Assembly (NCBI GenBank): GCA_004552385.1 | Contig: SFOL01000022.1 | Coordinates: 1 to 22,870 of the forward strand | Direction of reading: 5' to 3' | DNA: 22,870 bases | From: Bacteroidales bacterium | GTDB taxonomy: Bacteria > Bacteroidota > Bacteroidia > Bacteroidales > Marinilabiliaceae | Shown: positions 22,132-22,870 of the stretch, piece after piece | How positions within the stretch are numbered: position 1 is the first letter of the stretch | How the letters are laid out: every line of letters begins with the position of its first letter | The notes under the pieces: generated by a model | Told to the model about the DNA's origin: nothing | The model's input: only the letters and a program-made list of their open reading frames with translations | Database searches by the model: none | Position numbers and translations under genes: made by a program

Positions 22132-22870
22132 GTGAAAAGCATAGGACACCCAACAGGTGCCACAGACGCAGAGGTGGCCAAGACAGAGCTGAATGGCAAA
22201 AAATGCGTCGTGGCAGGATTTGGAGAAAGCGCATACGGCAGACCAGGCGCCACGGGAGAAGATGCGGTAGAGACGGCATTAATGCGCACACTGCAAAGAA
22301 TGGGCGCCGGGAGTTTATGCGTCCCAAGGGGATGGACTGAGCAAGGCGGGGAGGAACTCGCTGACACATTTGAAAAATGCGACATCCTGTTCTTCATTGG
22401 ACAAAAATTGACATTTGGCGACAAAGATAAAAAGCGGACTTGGAGGCTGAACGTAGACGCCACAAAATATGCACTGACGGCGGCGGAAGAGGCCGGGATA
22501 AAGAGAGTAGTAATGCTCGGCTCAATATTGTCATTAGGGCACAGGCAGGACCGTCAGCCGGTCGATGCGTCGACTCCATATCTGTCAGACGACGAGAGAA
22601 CCGTGTGCGAGAGATCGTTATTCAAGCAAGAGATGCTGGCATGGGAGATGGCGGAGCGAGGAATGGCAGTAAGCGTAGTGTGCGGAGGGTGGCCAATAAC
22701 ATGCTTAGAAGCCAACGCGACAGAGGTTGGACAAAACCCGCAATGGTTGGATAATGACATCATTGCCAGACACCCTGGCGCATTCTGCACAGCTCAAGCC
22801 ATAGCAGATGCCCTCGTAGCGGCCGCCGAGGACAGCATGACGGGCAGAAGGCTAATATGCACGGGGATTG
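22132..22870 (+). CDS. divergent extended-SDR / NAD-dependent epimerase-like protein, partial
   Basis: An uninterrupted frame runs from a possible GTG start (22132) to the window edge, 246 codons without a stop. The middle clearly resembles extended short-chain dehydrogenases/epimerases: KCDILFFIGQKLTFGDKD (82-99), WRLNVDATKYALTAAEEAG (104-122), then IKRVVMLGSILSLG (123-136) followed by PVDASTPY (143-150). The cofactor motif is degenerate: TGATDAEV (8-15) in place of TGATGxxG. The catalytic Tyr of YxxxK is missing; K165 is preceded at -4 by R161. About 50 residues around 25-75 (AGFGESAYGRPGATGED...) do not align simply. The start is uncertain: a -7-like TACTTTTG at 22119-22126 ends just before the GTG, and a second GTG lies at codon 15 (22174). 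Arg is mostly AGA/AGG and the gene is more A-rich than its neighbours. Confidence 0.62.
   Translation, partial: MKSIGHPTGATDAEVAKTELNGKKCVVAGFGESAYGRPGATGEDAVETALMRTLQRMGAGSLCVPRGWTEQGGEELADTFEKCDILFFIGQKLTFGDKDKKRTWRLNVDATKYALTAAEEAGIKRVVMLGSILSLGHRQDRQPVDASTPYLSDDERTVCERSLFKQEMLAWEMAERGMAVSVVCGGWPITCLEANATEVGQNPQWLDNDIIARHPGAFCTAQAIADALVAAAEDSMTGRRLICTGI

Noticed and set aside
22044..22340. 98-aa open frame on the plus strand after atpC
   Set aside because: It begins inside the terminator stem and overlaps, in another frame, the SDR-like frame; its Arg/Lys-rich translation looks non-coding.

Overview
The window reads as chromosomal DNA of a GC-rich member of the Bacteroidetes, most likely Bacteroidales. 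The evidence is: several promoter -7 boxes of the Bacteroidetes form TAnnTTTG; a bactofilin gene heading the ATP synthase operon; an ATP synthase subunit a with a secreted N-terminal extension; an epsilon subunit lacking its C-terminal helices; and an ArgF' that resembles the Bacteroides N-succinylornithine transcarbamylase. I cannot name the genus. No rRNA, tRNA, CRISPR array, IS element or phage gene was seen.

Layout. All genes from 13 to 11279 are on the minus strand; all genes from 11478 to the right edge are on the plus strand. The two blocks diverge from one intergenic region (11280-11477). Left block, in transcription order: a PL1 pectate lyase (11279-9615), then proC-proB-proA (glutamate to proline), then bactofilin-atpI-atpB-atpE-atpF-atpH-atpA-atpG. 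Right block: murF, argF', a 1022-aa ABC half-transporter, dapD, a YrdC/Sua5 protein, a hot-dog thioesterase, an isoprenyl diphosphate synthase, atpD-atpC, and a divergent extended-SDR gene that runs off the right edge.

Functionally this is mostly core metabolism. The ATP synthase is complete (a, c, b, delta, alpha, gamma, beta, epsilon) but split into two oppositely oriented clusters at the two ends of the window. Amino-acid genes cover proline (proCBA), arginine (argF') and lysine/DAP (dapD). murF makes the cell-wall pentapeptide precursor and uses a D-Ala-D-Ala substrate; dapD feeds the DAP needed for the same peptide.

The most notable signals are: (1) the pectate lyase stops at a TAG, but its frame continues as coding-like sequence into what looks like a decayed type IX secretion sorting domain, ending just before a strong terminator; (2) a sharp change in synonymous codon choice at the divergence point (Ile mostly ATC on the left, ATA on the right); (3) the split ATP synthase; (4) a Thr at the substrate-discriminating position of ArgF'; (5) an open-ended SDR-like gene at the right edge with degenerate cofactor and catalytic motifs; (6) a perfect 20-bp hairpin without a T-tract after argF'. 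I did not find a clearly new defence or mobile system.
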